64,000 nucleotides of DNA, from assembly GCA_018697195.1 (NCBI GenBank), contig CM031858.1, forward strand, positions 84,255,034 to 84,319,033. Reading direction: 5' to 3'. The notes under the pieces are model-generated. The model ran no database searches. It saw only the letters and a program-made list of their open reading frames with translations, and was not told the origin of the DNA. Both the position numbers and the translations under genes were made by a program. Shown one piece after another: positions 51,544 through 63,163 of this stretch (positions are counted from its first letter, which is position 1; the number at the start of each line of letters is the position of its first letter). The stretch is from Certhia americana (Eukaryota > Chordata > Aves > Passeriformes > Certhiidae).

Positions 51544-51660
51544 CTACAAGTCATTTAGCTCATGGTTTTTCTCACATATTCCCAAGTTGAGCTCATCCCG
51601 TATTGCAAGGACTTCTGACACAACACCTGGATCTAGTTGATCTGTTGGGTAAGATTCAGC
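51544..51660 (-). CDS. Candidate terminal (or internal) coding exon, unidentified gene
   Basis: On the minus strand a pyrimidine-rich tract ending TTTCTTCTCAG is directly followed by an open frame of 38 codons and a TAG. It begins AESYPTDQLDPGVVSEVLAIR and ends KNHELNDL. The acceptor is strong, and the peptide is compositionally balanced and helix-like in its second half, unlike the low-complexity ORFs elsewhere in the window. An alternative is an 85-base internal exon ending at 51576 before GTGAGA. No AATAAA poly(A) signal is seen shortly downstream, and I do not recognise the protein. The frame also extends upstream through the tract, so it could be chance. No partner exon with a compatible phase was found; the donor at 52976 would put a stop in this frame. 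Confidence 0.28.
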   Translation of the reverse strand, partial: AESYPTDQLDPGVVSEVLAIRDELNLGICEKNHELNDL

Positions 51661-53735
51661 CTGAGAAGAAACATGAAAAATCCAGCCTTTAACCTTTGGC
51701 TCCCAGAGTGCTATGAAGAACAAAGACATCTTTTCACAGGACAACAAAGTGATCAGCATTACATCATGCTTCGGATTTCTAGAGGAGATGAATTTACAAG
51801 TTTCATTTTATAAAAGGATTGCATTTTCACAGCTTCCTTTCCTGCTGTTATGTGCCATTATAAATGAAAGCACATATAAACTGGGGGAAGGGAGGTAGAG
51901 AGGGAAGAGAGGAGGTGATATCCTTGCCAGTGCTTCAGATACCAAAGCTGGAGCAGCAGAGTTTTGATTCTTCCCTTTCAGAGAACTCCACAGAACTGAA
52001 GCAAGTCTTTCCCCAGTACAAGGTCTCCCAATGAGACATTTCTACACTTTCTTCTCTTCAGTTTGTGTTACCCTTTATCTAGGATCACTTTGAACCAAAG
52101 CCTATCACACTGAAGAAGACAGAGACACATGGGTAGAGCAGAGTCTAATTTGACCCAGTTCATCCCTATAAGCCAATCTTACGATGAAGAGAGAAACCAA
52201 AGTATCTTAAAAGTTTAAAGATGCAGCATCTCAGAAGAGATAGAGGTCTTTCTGTTCAAAAGTAAATTTCTCTGAGATGATTGCTTCCCTTTGTTATTTT
52301 TGGTCTAATGATACAAAATTTCTGTACCATTAACCTTCAGTAACTAAACTAATAAAGGTGATGGCAGACCGTATTTTGTCCACCTCCTCTTGAGAGGTGA
52401 TAATTCAAACATTGATCGGGTTTTTTGATTATGTGATTTGCTCATGCTCCAAACCATCTCAGCTCTGTCATTCTTGTAAAGGTGCAGTTTAAAAGAGAAA
52501 CAAAACATTTACCAATCAAAAACTACAAGAAAGCAGCAGTTGCTATTAAAAAAAACAAACAAAAACCAAGAAAGCACCTTTCACTGAGGTGTACAAGTAT
52601 ATTCTTTAAAAGAAATTATATGGGTTGGTCAAGATGAGCCTGCTCTCATACATAATAAATATCTGAAGTAATAAGTTTGAATGACAGAAAAGTATTAATG
52701 CTTTTCTATTTCTCCTAGAGATTGAGTTAGGCAAAACTCATTATATCTTAGCTTTAAATTAAAAGAAATTAAAGCACTTATACAGTGAACCAAAAACCTT
52801 CATCTGCCTCATGCACATGGGACTACTCTCTGCCTCTGGAGAGTGCAGCTGCAAAATGAACCCCACGCAGAGCAGATGGCATTTCTCAAGGCACAGTTGA
52901 TTTCACTCTTGGTAGTTGCGATGAGCAACTCGACTCTTCCCGTGCCAGCTGACAGACAGGTCTTGTGACACTTACCTGCCCCAATTTTTAGAGCTCCACA
53001 AAAAAGAATGGATGATAAAAGAAGGCAGCAGGCACAGTCAGGCCACCCTATTTTAAGATTATCACCGGTCACTTCCACTGGCAGTAGAAAATGTGCTAGT
53101 TGCACTAATGACATTAAAAAGAGATTAAAAGTAATTAAGGAATTGCAGAGCGTTGAGCCAAAAGAGGTCAGTAAGGTAAAATGCTGTCATAAGGCATCAT
53201 GAAAATGTCAGCTACGCAAAGTACACAAGAAATAAAGGTAGTTCTTGAGACAGGTACCACTAATCTGAATTCCTGACAAAGACACCAATAAATATTTCCC
53301 AAATATTGTTCTTTGTTCACGTACCAGAGCAGAAAAAAAATGGACAGGGATTGTTTAATTTTACTGTAAACTGGATATTTTAATGGTCCTAATAATGGAA
53401 TCAAAGAATACCAAAATACATTGAAACTCATGGAAGAAAGTAAGTGCTTTAGCTTATAGTGCTCACAAGAACATTTGGTCAATTTTTTTCTTCCCTTAAG
53501 TGAGATAATTAAATCTTTTTTTTTAATGAAGAATTTTTTTGGTAAGGATTTATAATTCTAGACATGGATGTGACACTCCTTAGTAGGTTTCAATTCAAAG
53601 CCCCAAAGATATTTGTCTGGGGAAATGCAAAGATAGATTTGACACTTAACTATGTCCATTGTAGGAGAATTTAAAACTATTCCTTTTGCATTTCTGCAAG
53701 TACCATAATGATCAGAAGAATTAGCTATTTTTGGG

Positions 53736-53775
53736 TAAGAAAACTGAAACTGAAGAGCAGCTGACCTGACCTACA
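53736..53775 (-). mobile_element. Weak MIR-like block
   Basis: 'GGGTAAGAAAACTGAAACTGAAGAGCAGCTGACC' is similar to the reverse-complement MIR core. Only about 40 bases can be matched, so it is very tentative. Confidence 0.2.
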
Positions 53776-54062
53776 TTGTTTCACTGTTATTTCTCAACCT
53801 CAGTTTATTTCTCTGTTGCCAAATGTGAATATCATCACAAGCTGTGGAAGCGGTCAGCATGTACCACTCCATTGCAAATCCAGGTTCAGGGGAAAATGTA
53901 ATTAGCTATGTCATGCACGCACATCTGACAGGGGGAAAAAAGTATCTGAGAATTCGGATCTTGATACTTAGCCCAGAACAGGATTCTCAAAGACAAGTAC
54001 CAAAACAGTGCACACCATGAGTAGTTCCTACTTTTTCTCCTCCTTGGTTAAGTTTTGCCCAG

Positions 54063-54227
54063 GTGTTCAGAGACTAGACCATAAGAAGATAATCTCCTCA
54101 AAATTCACATTGGAAGAGCAAATCAAGGTGACTCTGTTCTCTGAGGCGGTTCTTCAAAGACAAATCTTTGGCAAACACCAAAAAACTATTTTCCTCCCTT
54201 CAAGCCATGAGGGTACAAGAAGATTTG
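54063..54227 (+). CDS. Candidate internal exon, unidentified gene
   Basis: A pyrimidine-rich stretch (TTTTTCTCCTCC...TTTTGCCCAG) leads into 165 bases that stay open in one frame. The stretch ends ATTTG|GTAAGTGGG, a near-consensus donor. The length is a multiple of three, so the exon would be phase-symmetric. The reading includes SKFTLEEQIKVTLFSEAVLQ. I do not recognise it as part of any family. No neighbouring exon was found on this strand, the acceptor tract is split by a purine-containing GGTTAAG, and open frames of this length occur by chance, so this stays a weak call. Confidence 0.2.
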
Positions 54228-56460
54228 GTAAGTGGGTCCTGTCAAAGCTCCTCTTGGCACCAAAAATGAATTCACTTCATCTGCAATCTCTCCATGGTTT
54301 AGCTTACTTCTTTGCAAATGATCAGGTTTAAATTGAAACTTGTTGCAGAGCAGTTTATAAAAGAAAACTACCTTAAGAAAAGCCAGCTTGCTATCATAGG
54401 GCAAACAGCAAATGTTAAATAGCACTGGAAACAAACACATGATGTTATGACTTCTGCTCTGATTCAAGGTCATCACCTGACTGCTTTGTGTACCATAGAC
54501 CTCATGGAAACAGGATACAAAAATTGCTGTAAGACAGGGACTCCCTATTGGGTTTCAAGAAGAGAAAGTTAGCAAACGTCTTCTAGCATTTATTGATATT
54601 TACATGGAAAGGAAGAGGACTGACATCTCACAGCTTGTGTGTGGGTACACAACAGACATGCAAAATGTTAGGCCCTTGGAAGGGGGAAGAACCTGGGCCC
54701 TACCAAAAAGTAGCACTGTTTATTTTGTATTAGAGCTAATTAACTTAAAAGCAATTTCCCAGAGGAACAGCTTTTTCTCATCTCAAGCACTCCTGTCAGG
54801 AGAACCCGGCAGAAGAAACTGGTGAGCAGGGACATGACCTGCGATACATCTTAACATGGTTGTGCCTCACCAGTGAAATAATTGTGCATGAGGTTCACTG
54901 GATAAATGCCCATTTCATGTATATAACAAAAGGAAACATATATGTTTCTGACTATACTGGAAGTGGTCTTTTCCCAAATATGGCTCTCTAGCCAAGCTGA
55001 GTCTTTAGAAAAGATCATATTCAAAAAGAAAAAAGCCAGAGGAAACCCCAGTATTTTCTCTCTAACACCCCACAGTGATGATGCACCTCAGAGTGACCCA
55101 GTGTAAGGCAGAATACCAAGATCTGAGCTTTAGGAATCCCACTGCACCAGTCAGCAGAAAATCACCAAACCTCTTGGCTAGTGATGCAGTATGGTACCTT
55201 AGGATGAAAATACCAACAAACCCACATATCCTACCTCATCTTTCTTGGATAACAATTGGGATCTTGTAACTGCTATTTTTCTGAATTAGAAGGTTTCAAC
55301 AATGACTCTTAATACTGACATCAAAATAAATTTTCTTGAAAAGTCCTGAAGATTGGAAAGGAACAGATTCTCCATTGAAGTTAGGGTAACTGGAGGGTAG
55401 AAAAGGTATATCTTCTCACATAAGCATTTGTCAGGCCTATCCGTTCAGGTTGGTTGGGTAACCTTGGTTAGGGTAATGGGCAACACTAGAAATAAAACCT
55501 TTGCCTGATGGTTCCTGTGATAACAGTGCACTCTTAATTCTCAAATGGTGACAAAAGCTCTGAGGTAGGGAGGTATCTGAGTTGGGAATAGTACCCAACT
55601 AACTTCGAAGGAGTTTAACCTAAAACTGTAAAAAAGACTGCAGCTGTGGAAACGTGAGTGCCAACACTTCTACCTTTGCAATATAACGATTTTTTTCTCA
55701 AAATAAAACTAACTGTAGACAAGTGAGAAATCTTACTAGAAGCCAAGTTCATCACAGCCATAGGAAATTACATTAAATTTTCCATAAATGGCTCATCAGG
55801 AGCTCCTATCTTGTCCAGCCCAGCTCCTTTCTCAGTTGGCTTGTGTGTCCTTGTAACATAGTGCTGCGCAGGGCATGTTCATGCTGCTGCTGAGGTCTCC
55901 TTGAAAGAGCAAATATTCACTTTAAATGGTGACAGAAAAGGACTAAAACATGCTGGGGTTTTGGTGTTTTTCTAGCTGCGTGTTTGCTTCGCTTCACAGC
56001 ACTGTACTTCACGGTATTCTGATACAACAGTTTTTGCTGTAAAGTTCCAGTAGGTGCAATTAAGTAACAATAGTTATGTGTACAGATCATTACAATTAGC
56101 ACGAGCTGTTGCTTTGCCCACCCAGAGCACAATACCAGCTGGGTCAGACATGTGCAAAAGTTATTTACCGAGTTCATTGGAAGAAAGTATGAACTCATGT
56201 AATTAAAAATATCAACACACTTATGTTTCAATAACTTAAAGAAAAATTAATTAGGAAAGAAAACATACATGTGTTGAGGAAAACAAAACAAAACAAAAAG
56301 CCAGGAGGTGCCACAAGAAAAGAAATAACTAAGCAAAGCTCAACAAGAAAAGCACTCATAAAAATGACAGAGCATCTTCAATAAAACTCTAGTAAAACTC
56401 CAGGCAGAGATCTCCTAGCCATTTCTCATAGCATTATCATACATATCTAACAATTAATCA

Positions 56461-56715
56461 GAACGTTCAGAGCCACAACAGCAGCCAGGTCTGTTGGATC
56501 AACCGCAACGCGCAGCGCTACCTGTCGGCTCCTTTGGAGGGACCAAAATCCCTAAAACTCTGGATGTGCATTGCCCTCTAGTGACAGTCACCTGCCACCA
56601 CACTTGGCTTGGGGCCAGGAAAGCCTGTTGAAAACACAAACGTGAAGCACAAAGCGCCAGTCATCGCACAGCTTCAGGACGAGTCCAGAGACAACCGAGA
56701 GCTGCAAAACGGTGA
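56461..56715. promoter_or_regulatory. CpG-enriched patch with a CTCF-like motif
   Basis: About a dozen CpGs occur in 250 bases (for example in CAACCGCAACGCGCAGCGCT), while the surrounding kilobases have very few. It contains the CTCF-like TTGCCCTCTAGTGACA at 56571. It could be a distal enhancer or insulator, a small CpG promoter, or a conserved exon (a 51-codon frame is open on the plus strand, without recognisable homology). Confidence 0.4.
56571..56586 (-). promoter_or_regulatory. CTCF-like binding motif
   Basis: On the minus strand the sequence reads TGTCACTAGAGGGCAA, matching the CTCF core CACTAGAGGGC, with one change in the 5' flank (GTCAC for GCCAC). It has the same orientation as the motif at 44983 and sits in the CpG-enriched patch. 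Confidence 0.45.
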
Positions 56716-57156
56716 AAAACTCCAGCTCATCCAGCTACCCATCCAAAGTTTTTGTTTAATGTGTACTAAGGAATAATAATCCTAAGCTGGAACTCAGTGC
56801 ATTTACTCTGCTTAGGCTCTCTCAACTTTTCCTGAAAAATTAGGTTTAACGAATCCTGGAAAATAAAGTTCTCATTAATCAGGCCGTCTGGCTTCCTTAA
56901 AGTCCAAGATTTTCTTTTTTTTCTTTTTTCCCCAATTCGATTCAATTCAAATTTTCACTGCATTCAATCAAATTGCTTAGGAAAACATGAACATTATGCT
57001 TTAAATTTAAATTATATAACTTAGATTTATTTGTTCCTCCAGACAAGGTTTTCATAGAAATCAATATGTCTTCATTTCCGCATTTTTGACAGAGAAGCTT
57101 TCCCCATGGGAATACACAAACTCATGTATTATGCATTCCCAGATTGATAACCTGAG

Positions 57157-57218
57157 AGTATAAAACAAAACAAAACAAGACAAAAAAAAACAACCCCACA
57201 ATAATAATAAAAAAATTT
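57157..57218. repeat. AAAAC-rich and ATAA low-complexity tract
   Basis: AAAAC units, a poly-A run, then AATAATAATAAAAA. A similar but shorter AAAAC tract lies at 56280-56299. Confidence 0.9.
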
Positions 57219-57317
57219 TCACTCCAATTTAGCATGGAAAAAATGAGACATAAAAGATCAACACTAGACTGAAAAAAGTTGAAAACCAAACTAATCTTCT
57301 GAGGATGTTCTTGTAGC

Positions 57318-57332
57318 ACACACACACACATT
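57318..57332. repeat. (CA)n short microsatellite
   Basis: Seven CA units. Confidence 0.85.
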
Positions 57333-60300
57333 TTGTTAGGTACCCTCCCTAAATCTCATGGTACCTTGACAAGACACATCTTCAATTAATTAATAAAAGC
57401 AGGCTGCTTCCAAAAGTAATGTCTTTTAATCTCAGATACTTGAATGCAGTGCAGTCTGAAGAGGTAAGTGAAAAGCTTCCCATAAGGTTAGTGCTTCCCT
57501 GACTGTATTTCTGACTGCCTCTCCTGCAAATGTCCAAAGAGTTACAGGACTCGCCAGTGCCTCTGCCCATTTGTGCTGTCCAATCATTATGCCCTTAATT
57601 TAGAGCCAAATAAGGCCCTGTAACATATACCAGCAAGGAATAAGATTATCTTGATAAGTTAAATACCTATGGTACTTCTATAGGGAAAGATATTCTCCTA
57701 AAAGTGTGAGCAAAATAAGACAAAGAGGGTTTTCAAACGAGTTCTCCAGAATGGGATAGACAATTCTAGTCTGCTGACCTGCTCATGGGGCTGCACTGCT
57801 TTGAAGAGAACTTTGGTGAGATTTCACAATAGTCAGCAATATTAAGAGATGCCCATCTACATGAGCACAGATAATGTTTAAACATTTGGGATGTAGCAGT
57901 CTAAATGAGTTGATCATTATAGAAATGCCATAAACAGTTCCATGGTTATACACTGTTGCTCAAATCCTATGAACCTTTCCAGTGCATTTTGAAGCTACCA
58001 TTAGCTTCTGTGGCCAACACCTTCAGAAACAAAAATTATTATTTCTCTTCCTCAGATATGAACTACAATACTATCTATTTTTATATGTTTGGCTGAAAAA
58101 GAGATATTCATACATTACCATAAATCAACGAACTTGAGAACTTAGGAGCACTTTAGCACTTGATTTGTAGTTTGGACTGCTCTTCTTTTGCATTCCCCAG
58201 CAGCACATCATTTGTGTCAATGCCCCAGTAGGATTTAGAATCTTCTCAGCTTTGGCATGCTGCTTTGACTTTCTGACCTTCAGTTTTTAAATGCAAAGTC
58301 ACTGGCTAGATACGCTCTACACTTACTCCAAAGCTTGTGGGGATTACCTTCAGTCAATGCTGTAGAGCTCTGCAGGAGTGATCAAAGTTTAATCTGTTTC
58401 TAATTAAAAGCTGATCTGCTTGACCCCATGCTCTAAAAATATCAAGCTATATCAAGCTGTTTATATAAACAGGTTTTTTGCTTTTTTTTTTTTTTTTGTT
58501 TTAAATCCCCATGATTTCATAACACAGTCAATAAAAGAACAGAAGACATTAGAAACAGTTGTTTTTAAATGGGCACAGGAGGCTATGCTTCAGGATAATC
58601 AACAAAAGATATTCCAAGAACAATTAAAAGTGCTAGAAATGAAAAGAATGAAGAGGTAAATAAGTGAACTCAGATAAACATGACCATTTTTTCACTACAG
58701 ATAGCAAAGGCAATTCAAAAAACAGCAATAGAGATACTATAAACATTCATTGCCTGTGTGATGTACTGTATCTAAGAGATTTTAGGGTCAGATTAAGCAA
58801 AAATGAAGAGATAAAAGGAATTCTATATGCTACTTACAAAGGACACCATGAAAGTAAATGGCACTGTTGTTAGGTTTAATTATGTAGCATTTTCTAACTT
58901 ATATTAGGAAACAGGCACCTGAAATTCTGGCCTACCAAGTACTTTGGAACAAAGATTCAGCACTTTCTCTAAACTTGTTTCTCTGAAATACTCTTCTCTC
59001 TTATTTTTTTTCCAATTAGACTTTTTTTCCTCTTTTCTATTCAGATGGAACAAGCAGGTCTTCTAGCTTACTTTATATATATTTTTAACCTCAAAAATGA
59101 AAAAAAAACCCCAAGAAAGAACATCTTATTTCTTAAGTAATATTCTTTTTTACATAAAAGATTGAGATTTTCTTACTTCCAAATGATGGCCTTTTAAATC
59201 GCTGTGATACAGAACAATAAAAGAAGTTTGTCCAGAATATCCCATTTCTAAGGCTTTCTCAAATGCAACTCATCATTTTCCAGATAATTTGTGGAGTTTT
59301 CACTGTTTGCTGTGATATATAAACTCCAGAAACCCATATACTGAGATTAAAAGGTCTCACTATCAGGTGTTGAGCGCCCTATAGGACTCTGTATTTTCCT
59401 TTTTAAGCTACTTACAGTTGCATGGTCTTTTTTCAGACTCTGCATTTGGTATCAGAAGCTCTGTGATAACAAAGTTCCTCTTGACCCACATTCAGGACAG
59501 CAGACAAAAGACTTGCTCTAGAGCCCTGTCATAGCAAGAATTAAGGTTTTCATCTGAAAGCTCCTTATAACTAGAGGCAACAGGGTTCCAGTCTGTAAGC
59601 ATTTTTATATCTTTTTGAAAGAAATTGGATGAAGTAAAGCCACTAATTAATTTAATACGTATGTGTGCAATACACAGCTGAAAACATTCAGCAGCACTGT
59701 TCTTGGGACACACAAGTGATACAGGGACATGACTTAAATGTAGAAATTCCAGTTTAGTTTTAGGCTTGAAGGTGGAGCTTACATTATATTAACAATACAT
59801 AATTTGCTTTGTCAGAAGCAACGGTACCATTTGCCTGGAGAAACTGGAAAAGATTTCATGTATAATTTCCTTTACCTACCTCTTTGTTTTTCTCCAGTGT
59901 AGATTCCTTCTACTAGAATTTGTAAACATAATTGTGGACACCCTGAATGTCCCATAAAATTCTCTTCTCTGTTTTAGCATTTTCTTTTCTTACACTTGGC
60001 ACTTGTATTCTTTCAGTTTATGCTGCTGTGGTGCACTGTGTTTGAGGCTGCGACTTATTATGACAAAGGAAACATGATTTTAAATGCATGAGCTATTGAC
60101 TCATTTGTTAAACAATCTACCAGCAAACAAAATTGCTTCAGTGCTTCATAATTCATATTGACTGGTGTTTGATGCTCAGAAAGACCTTAGGATCTTGGTA
60201 ATCTCAGCCAGAGCCAATTGTCTTAATTAATAGCATTAACATTAGGGGTGTATTTAAACAAAGATTGATTGCTGCCTGCTCCAGCCATCTGAGAATGTCC

Positions 60301-60543
60301 ACAGATTTGAAGAAATATCATTTTAACTGCCAAAAATTTCCTTTTTCATGTTGTAGATGTCACTCAGTAAACCCTATACTACTGTGCAGCTTTCCCATTT
60401 TGTAGGAAACACAAAACCTTACTGTTTGAGGAAGGAACATGACCTTAAAAAATATTTTCCTCATCACCAAATGCTAAGTTGTTAATATACTGTAAATGAC
60501 AAGTCGTATGTAAGGTCATATCTATTCATATGTTAAAGCTGGG

Positions 60544-60550
60544 TTATACA

Positions 60551-60596
<46 letters not shown>

Positions 60597-60622
60597 CATA
60601 CATATATATATATATATATATA
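60544..60622. repeat. Compound (CATA)n/(TA)n microsatellite
   Basis: About eight TACA units are followed by (TA)n, a short TACATACA interruption, and a second (TA)n. The second TA block suggests slippage after the interruption. A false Tyr/Ile/His-rich ORF crosses it. Confidence 0.97.
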
Positions 60623-61056
60623 GTGTTGCTAGAAGAGATTGTTCAGGTGAGGGTTGGTGTGTGTTTACATACAGACCCTAAAATTCCTGAAGTCTTTTGC
60701 TGCCCAGAAAAATGTGGGGTTTGTAAGACTTACATTATCTCTGGAAAGCAGGTGAAGTTGTAAAGAAGTGCTGGTGAATTGCCTGACAATAATGAGGTTT
60801 GTGCCTTTCAGAACACGCACTTTCATTCCGTTTTGATCCATTTTCTTGCAAGCATACAATAAGATAAGAATTGAATGTCAGTGCAGTTGTCTTACAGAAA
60901 TAAAGTCTGTATGAATAATGAGTGCTAACTTGAAAGCAGATACTGTTAGTGATCATCCTAATTATATACATGTTATATTCTAAAATGATACATCAATTCT
61001 CAAATATTCACATTTAAAGGAAGGAGAAACTATATTACAGAAAATATGGAGCATAT

Positions 61057-61440
61057 TTTATTGGTTATGAATCATGAATGTTCTGGAAGGGATCTTAAAG
61101 ATCATCTCATTTCAACCCCTTCTCCCTGGGCAAGGACACCTTCTACTAGACCAGGTTGCTCAGAGCTCCATCTAACCTGGCTTTCAACATTTCCAGGGCT
61201 GAGGCATCCAAAGCTTCTCTGGGAAACCTGTTCTAGTATACCTCACCACCCTCACACTGAGGAATTCCTTCCATATAGCTTATCTAAACTTATTTGCATT
61301 TTGAATCCATTCCCCCAAGCCCTGTCCCTTCATGCTCTTGTAAAAGTCCCTTTCTGTCCTTTCTGTAGGCTCCCTTCATGTACTGGAAGGCTGCAATTAT
61401 CTCATACCTGAGCTTTCTCATGAAACCTCAGATAAATGGT
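61057..61440 (-). mobile_element. CR1 LINE 3'-end fragment, sense on minus strand
   Basis: It starts with a decayed tail ('TGAATCATGAATGTTCTGGAAGGGATCTTAAAGATCATC') and passes through 'CTACTAGACCAGGTTGCTCAGAGCTCCATCTAACCTGGC', 'CTTCTCTGGGAAACCTGTTCTAG' and 'CCTCACCACCCTCACACTGAGGAATTCC'. It ends near 'GGCTCCCTTCATGTACTGGAAGGCTGCAATTATCTC'. The 121-codon plus-strand ORF across it is antisense and not a gene. Confidence 0.93.
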
Positions 61441-63163
61441 CTTAAGTGTATATTTAGCTAGCCGAGTCTTTTCAGTGACAGAATTTCGTGTTGTAACCTG
61501 AGAAGACATCAAATGAAATTGGTTAAGTGCTGCCTGGTTTAAAGCAGGAGAAATTCCGGTGATTATAGCTGGTTTTATACTTCATTAATTCCATGTCTTG
61601 CTATCTATTTATAGTCTTTTTCAGAGCACTATTTCCTGGTCATTTCCATTAGAGAACTGTGCAGATCAGGATCATATGTTTGCTGGGCTGTGTTTTGTTA
61701 AAATAAACATCTGCATTTTCATCCTACATTTATGTCCAGGTGTTATAGAAAAATGTGCATGAGCAATATTGACTTCTTAGATATTAGTGTCTGCTATGCT
61801 GGTATCTGCCTGGTTTCATCCCTAGTGAAAATACTTCTCTCCATTTGAAAGCAAAGTTTTTTGATGGGGAAATAGAAAAAGGAAGTCACTTGGGAAACTC
61901 CTGAAATATCATGAACTGTCTGATAGGAACAAGTTTGAGAGCCAAAAATACTACAAAAGTCGTATTTCCTAGAACAGCTGCATACATACAAAGATGTTTT
62001 GAACTCCTACAAAAAAGACACTATTATGAACTTTGGTTTGGGGAGATTTTTACGTACCTCTAGATAAGGAGCTGGCTTTTGAGGGACATGCTCATGGAGT
62101 GGCCATACTGTAAATAAACATTTGAGAGTTCCAGGTACTTGGCAGTTGCTGTGGATCATGCTAGTATAGACATTGTGAAGGGCCCCAAGCTCTTGCTGTT
62201 AGATAACTGAGGTCACAAAAAAATGATTGGGTTAGATAAATTACACTGGAGCAGGGGGTGGGTTAGCAATGAGAGATGGGATCAATCAAATGTTTCTGTG
62301 AAGCCTTTCTCCAAGATGCCTGCTCATGAAGATTTAGGCAGAGGGCACTGATGCTTTGCTTATAAGGTCACAACTTCTGTCTTACTACTCTGGTGGAAGA
62401 GCACACCTGAAAAAGGGGAAAAAGTTTTCACTTCTGCTAACCCAAACTGAATTTCCCTAAAAGAAGTGTTTGCACAACAATCCCCACCTTTGTAAAGTTA
62501 ATATAGTTGAAAATGTAGATACCATTAAAAACCCACCTACTTCCTTCTTTGCTCCATGCTCTTTTTGGTCATCATTTGTTATTCTCCCATATGGCTTATC
62601 ACTCCAAATATCCAGTCACTACAGGTAACAATAACAGCAGTGTCCTCAAGCATAAAAACTAGTGTCTATTAAAATGTGGGAAAACTTTTAACAGGAAGAG
62701 TTGCCCATTTGGAACAACTTAACATTGTATAAAAGACAGTATATTAAGTCCTGTGCCAGCATGTTTGGCATTGTTTTTGGAACATAAGGGACAGCTGGCA
62801 CCTCAGAATAAAACAAGCCATAGCAACATCTGTTGTCCAAAGGAAATACTTCACTGTATATTTTAAAGAAGAAAAATTAGAAAAGGATGAAATATCCTGG
62901 GGAAAACCTTACCAATGTCTCTTTCATTCAGACCTCCATCTTGGCAGTTAACACATTTCTAAGTAGATGTAACTACTTCCTCACATTGCTATCCAGGTGC
63001 CACCAAAGTTGCTTATGGCCTCAGCTTTGGCTAGTGGTGGGTCTGTCTTGGAGCCGATTGGTCCTGGATCTCTCCAACATGGGGGCAAGCTTTTGGTGCA
63101 TTCTCACATGTAGCTCCCCAGGTAGGAAAACCTTGCTATAGACAAAACAGTCTTCTCTGCCAT
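61441..63163. other. Non-coding stretch between two CR1 fragments
   Basis: Nothing recognised. Confidence 0.5.

Larger units (their letters stand above)
50873..61056. other. Non-coding stretch with candidate exons and regulatory sites
   Basis: About 10 kb contain the candidate exons at 51.5 kb and 54.1 kb, low-complexity blocks at 51.3 and 57.2 kb, the CpG-enriched/CTCF-like element at 56.5 kb, an AT-rich motif-dense block at 60.04-60.26 kb and the CATA/TA repeat. A strong donor-like GGCAG|GTAAGTG lies on the minus strand at 52976-52967. Confidence 0.5.

Noticed and set aside
60530..60763. ORF with Tyr-Ile-His-Thr repeats
   Set aside because: Produced by the TACA/TA microsatellite.
61046..61411. 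121-codon plus-strand ORF
   Set aside because: It is the antisense of a CR1 3' fragment.
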